Of a DNA stretch of 64,000 nucleotides, positions 61,822 to 64,000 are shown piece after piece. Numbering within the stretch: position 1 is the stretch's first letter; each line of letters opens with the position of its first letter. The notes beneath the pieces were generated by a model that saw nothing but the letters and a program-made list of their open reading frames with translations, was not told the DNA's origin and ran no database searches. The DNA is from Gluconobacter thailandicus F149-1 = NBRC 100600. Lineage in GTDB: Bacteria > Pseudomonadota > Alphaproteobacteria > Acetobacterales > Acetobacteraceae. The position numbers and the translations under genes were made by a program. Location of the stretch: NCBI RefSeq assembly GCF_000964465.1, contig NZ_BANH01000028.1, positions 117,382 to 181,381 of the forward strand. The letters are read 5' to 3'.

Positions 61822-63444
61822 TCATTCCCACTCGATCGTTCCCGGTGGCTTGGACGTGATGTCGTAAGTCACGCGGTTGATGCCACGGACTTCGTTGACA
61901 ATACGGCCTGCAACGCGGTTCAGGAATGCGAAATCGAACGGATAGACTTCGGCCGTCATACCATCCGTGCTGGTCACGGCCCGCAGGGCACAGGCCTGAT
62001 CGTAAGTCCGACCATCGCCCATGACGCCCACGGTACGGACCGGAAGCAGCACCGCGAAAGCCTGCCAGATTGCGTCGTACAGACCGGCATTGCGGATTTC
62101 TTCCAGATAGATCGCATCGACCTTTCGCAGAAGATCCAGCTTCTCCTTATCAATTTCGCCCGGAATACGAATCGCCAACCCCGGACCAGGGAACGGGTGT
62201 CGACCAACGATATTCTCGGGAATTCCCAGCTCACGGCCCAGTTCACGGACTTCATCCTTGAACAGTTCCCGCAGCGGCTCGACAAGCTGCATGTTCATGC
62301 GCTCGGGAAGACCACCGACGTTGTGATGGGACTTGATGGTAACGGACGGACCACCTGTGAAGCTGACGCTCTCGATCACGTCCGGATAGAGCGTACCTTG
62401 TGCAAGGAACTGTGCACCACCAAGCTTTGCAGCTTCTTCTTCGAAGACTTCGATGAATAGACGACCGATGGTCTTGCGCTTGACTTCCGGGTCCTTGACG
62501 CCTGCCAGTTCGCCCAGGAACAGGTCGGATGCGTCACGATGAACCAGACGGATGTTGAAGCGACCACGGAATGTCTTGACGACTTCGTCGGCTTCACCAG
62601 CACGCAGGATGCCCGGATCAACGAAAATGCAGGTCAACTGATCGCCGATAGCATCATGAATCAGCTTCGCAGCCACTGAACTGTCCACACCACCGGACAG
62701 GCCGCAGATGACACGCCCATCCCCGACCTGCTTGCGGATACGGGCGATTTCCAGTTCACGGAAGCCAGCCATCGTCCATGTGCCACTGCAACCTGCCACA
62801 TCATGCGTAAAGTTGCGGATCAGCGCAGCGCCATGTGGCGTATGCACGACTTCCGGATGGAACTGCACGCCATACAGGCGACGGCCTTCATCAGCGATGA
62901 TCGCGAACGGAGCACCTTCGGAATAGGCAACAGCGCGGAAGCCCGGCGGAAGCTGCGTTACGCGATCGCCATGGCTCATCCAGACCTGTTCGCGCTTGCC
63001 GCGCGCCCAGACGCCACGGAACAGCGCACAGTCTTCAGCGATGTCGATATAAGCGCGACCAAATTCACGATGCTCGTGTGTTTCGACCTTACCGCCCAGC
63101 TTCTGGCACATGGCCTGCTGGCCATAGCAGATTCCGAGAACCGGACGATTCAGGGAAAACACGATATCCGGAATCGCCGGGGCGTTTTCATCATGAACGC
63201 TGGCAGGGCTGCCCGACAGAATGATACCGCGCGGGTTGAATTCGCGGATTTTTTCGTCTGTTGCCGTGAAAGGCCAGATTTCGCAGTAAACGCCGCTTTC
63301 GCGCACGCGGCGGGCGATAAGCTGCGTTACCTGGCTTCCGAAATCCAGAATGAGGATGCGGTCTTCATGGAGCGTTTCGTCGAGTTTTGCGACGGTGCTG
63401 GCGTCCTGCTGGGTCAATGTGATGGCCTCGCGTTCCGTGTTCAT
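61822..63444 (-). CDS. guaA: GMP synthase (glutamine-hydrolysing)
   Basis: GuaA converts XMP to GMP. The 540-aa product has the class I amidotransferase part ([18 protein letters not shown], catalytic Cys in [10 protein letters not shown], His/Glu in FHPEVVHT), the ATP-pyrophosphatase PP-loop [14 protein letters not shown], and the dimerisation domain ending KPPGTIEWE. The ATG at 63444 is the likely start; AGGAG lies rather far upstream, and an in-frame start 17 codons earlier is possible. It is divergent from the lipoprotein gene at 63520. Confidence 0.95.
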   Translation of the reverse strand: MNTEREAITLTQQDASTVAKLDETLHEDRILILDFGSQVTQLIARRVRESGVYCEIWPFTATDEKIREFNPRGIILSGSPASVHDENAPAIPDIVFSLNRPVLGICYGQQAMCQKLGGKVETHEHREFGRAYIDIAEDCALFRGVWARGKREQVWMSHGDRVTQLPPGFRAVAYSEGAPFAIIADEGRRLYGVQFHPEVVHTPHGAALIRNFTHDVAGCSGTWTMAGFRELEIARIRKQVGDGRVICGLSGGVDSSVAAKLIHDAIGDQLTCIFVDPGILRAGEADEVVKTFRGRFNIRLVHRDASDLFLGELAGVKDPEVKRKTIGRLFIEVFEEEAAKLGGAQFLAQGTLYPDVIESVSFTGGPSVTIKSHHNVGGLPERMNMQLVEPLRELFKDEVRELGRELGIPENIVGRHPFPGPGLAIRIPGEIDKEKLDLLRKVDAIYLEEIRNAGLYDAIWQAFAVLLPVRTVGVMGDGRTYDQACALRAVTSTDGMTAEVYPFDFAFLNRVAGRIVNEVRGINRVTYDITSKPPGTIEWE

Positions 63445-63519
63445 GGTGCGTTTTGATGCTCTCCTATAAGGTGTTGTGTCGTCTGCGTCATCCATTCTGC
63501 ATCACAGGACAGGCACAAC

Positions 63520-63894
63520 ATGCGCCCGATTGCTCTTTTTTCTTTTTCTGCACTGGCATTTCTCGCTGCGTGCGCCACGCCTGACCCTGGGCAGGACCCT
63601 TCCGGCCGCTGGGTCGGCGCTCTCGTAACCGATCAGGGCACCTGCCCGACCGAACGGACGTCTACGCTCGAAATCCGTGGCAAAAATATTGTTTTCACGC
63701 CCGCTGACGGCTCACAGGTCCTGACAGGCCTCTATCAGCCCGGAACACATCATTATCATGCAGAGCTCGCCAGCAAGGACACGAGCGGTCATCCCTCCCC
63801 GCTGGTTTTCAACGGTTATCCGGTAGGGCAGGCCATTGGTGGAACATTCGGCTCGGCGGCATGCCGCGCTCACATCACCATGACAAGAAAGTAG
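63520..63894 (+). CDS. small lipoprotein of unknown function
   Basis: The 124-aa protein has lipobox LAAC (C18) in MRPIALFSFSALAFLAAC. The mature part is beta-rich with two further cysteines (GTCPTERTS and AACRAHI) that may pair. GRWVGALVTDQG and GQAIGGTFGSAACRAHI are the recognisable parts. I do not recognise the family. It has its own promoter between itself and guaA. Confidence 0.65.
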   Translation: MRPIALFSFSALAFLAACATPDPGQDPSGRWVGALVTDQGTCPTERTSTLEIRGKNIVFTPADGSQVLTGLYQPGTHHYHAELASKDTSGHPSPLVFNGYPVGQAIGGTFGSAACRAHITMTRK

Positions 63895-63956
63895 AAATTA
63901 TTTTCAGAGGGGGGTTGTCAGGCCTAAAAACCGCCTGTAAAACCCCGCCTCAAGAC

Positions 63957-64000
63957 GCACCCGTAGCTCAACTGGATAGAGCACCAGACTACGAATCTGG
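63957..64000 (+). tRNA. tRNA-Arg (anticodon ACG), 3' part cut by window end
   Basis: The first 44 bases of a tRNA are visible: acceptor strand GCACCCG, D arm GCTC-AACTGGATA-GAGC, then anticodon arm CCAGA-CTACGAA-TCTGG with anticodon ACG, which reads CGN arginine codons after A34 is changed to inosine. Confidence 0.93.

Noticed and set aside
59574..64000. cas genes downstream of the CRISPR array
   Set aside because: All genes here are identified as gluQ, HNH, CHRD, guaA and a lipoprotein; the HNH protein is not Cas9-like.

Overview
The window is one gene-dense stretch of chromosome (about 63 protein genes, almost all housekeeping) from an acetic acid bacterium (Alphaproteobacteria, Acetobacteraceae), most probably Gluconobacter or a close relative. 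This assignment rests on gene content and style: an unusually long SMC protein behind DsbA-like proteins, a Hint-domain protein with AIDA-type repeats, plant-type glutamate-cysteine ligase, many small conserved exported proteins, and moderately high GC. No search was run, so the genus is inference.

Layout. 1-4.9 kb: end of a plsC-like acyltransferase, then miaB-phoH-ybeY-corC with translational overlaps. 4.9-12.4 kb: two tandem DsbA-like proteins, smc, then phosphoesterase, chorismate mutase and SixA-like phosphatase. 12.4-19.8 kb: Hint/AIDA-repeat protein, gltA, pyrE-murI, polyprenyl diphosphate synthase, N6-adenine-type methyltransferase. 19.8-23.9 kb: nrdB and nrdA as separate units; nrdA has a paired NrdR operator and a structured leader. 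23.9-28.1 kb: osmC, fabI-aroC, pdxH, universal stress protein. 28.1-32.7 kb: a lipid A/Kdo operon (DUF374-WaaA fusion, lpxK, lpxL-like) preceded by an unknown exported protein. 32.8-43 kb: LpoA-like lipoprotein, rsmI, lolA, gshA, rsmE, ubiA, a methyltransferase and two MFS transporters. 43.1-46.7 kb: YfgM-like protein, bamB and der, in the same order as in E. coli. 46.7-57.4 kb: small exported proteins and a long minus-strand run: three TlpA-like proteins, N-formylglutamate amidohydrolase-like protein, aroE, coaE, dnaQ, two glycosyltransferases, asparagine synthase and pyrC. 57.4-64 kb: argH-lptM, an orphan type I-E CRISPR array, gluQ, an HNH nuclease, a CHRD protein, guaA, a small lipoprotein and the start of a tRNA-Arg gene.

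How the genes work together. Much of the window serves the cell envelope: Kdo and lipid A completion, BamB and LolA for the outer membrane, LptM-like and LpoA-like lipoproteins, UDP-sugar-type glycosyltransferases, and five thioredoxin-fold proteins that all carry twin-arginine-like signal peptides. Nucleotide supply is the second theme (pyrE, pyrC, guaA, nrdA, nrdB). The only mobile or defence feature is the CRISPR array; no cas genes, transposases or integrases are visible.

The most interesting signals are the NrdR box pair plus structured leader before nrdA, the cas-less CRISPR array with a decayed trailer end, the acyltransferase-Kdo transferase fusion, and the family of Tat-type thiol-disulfide proteins. 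I found no convincing wholly new multi-gene system.
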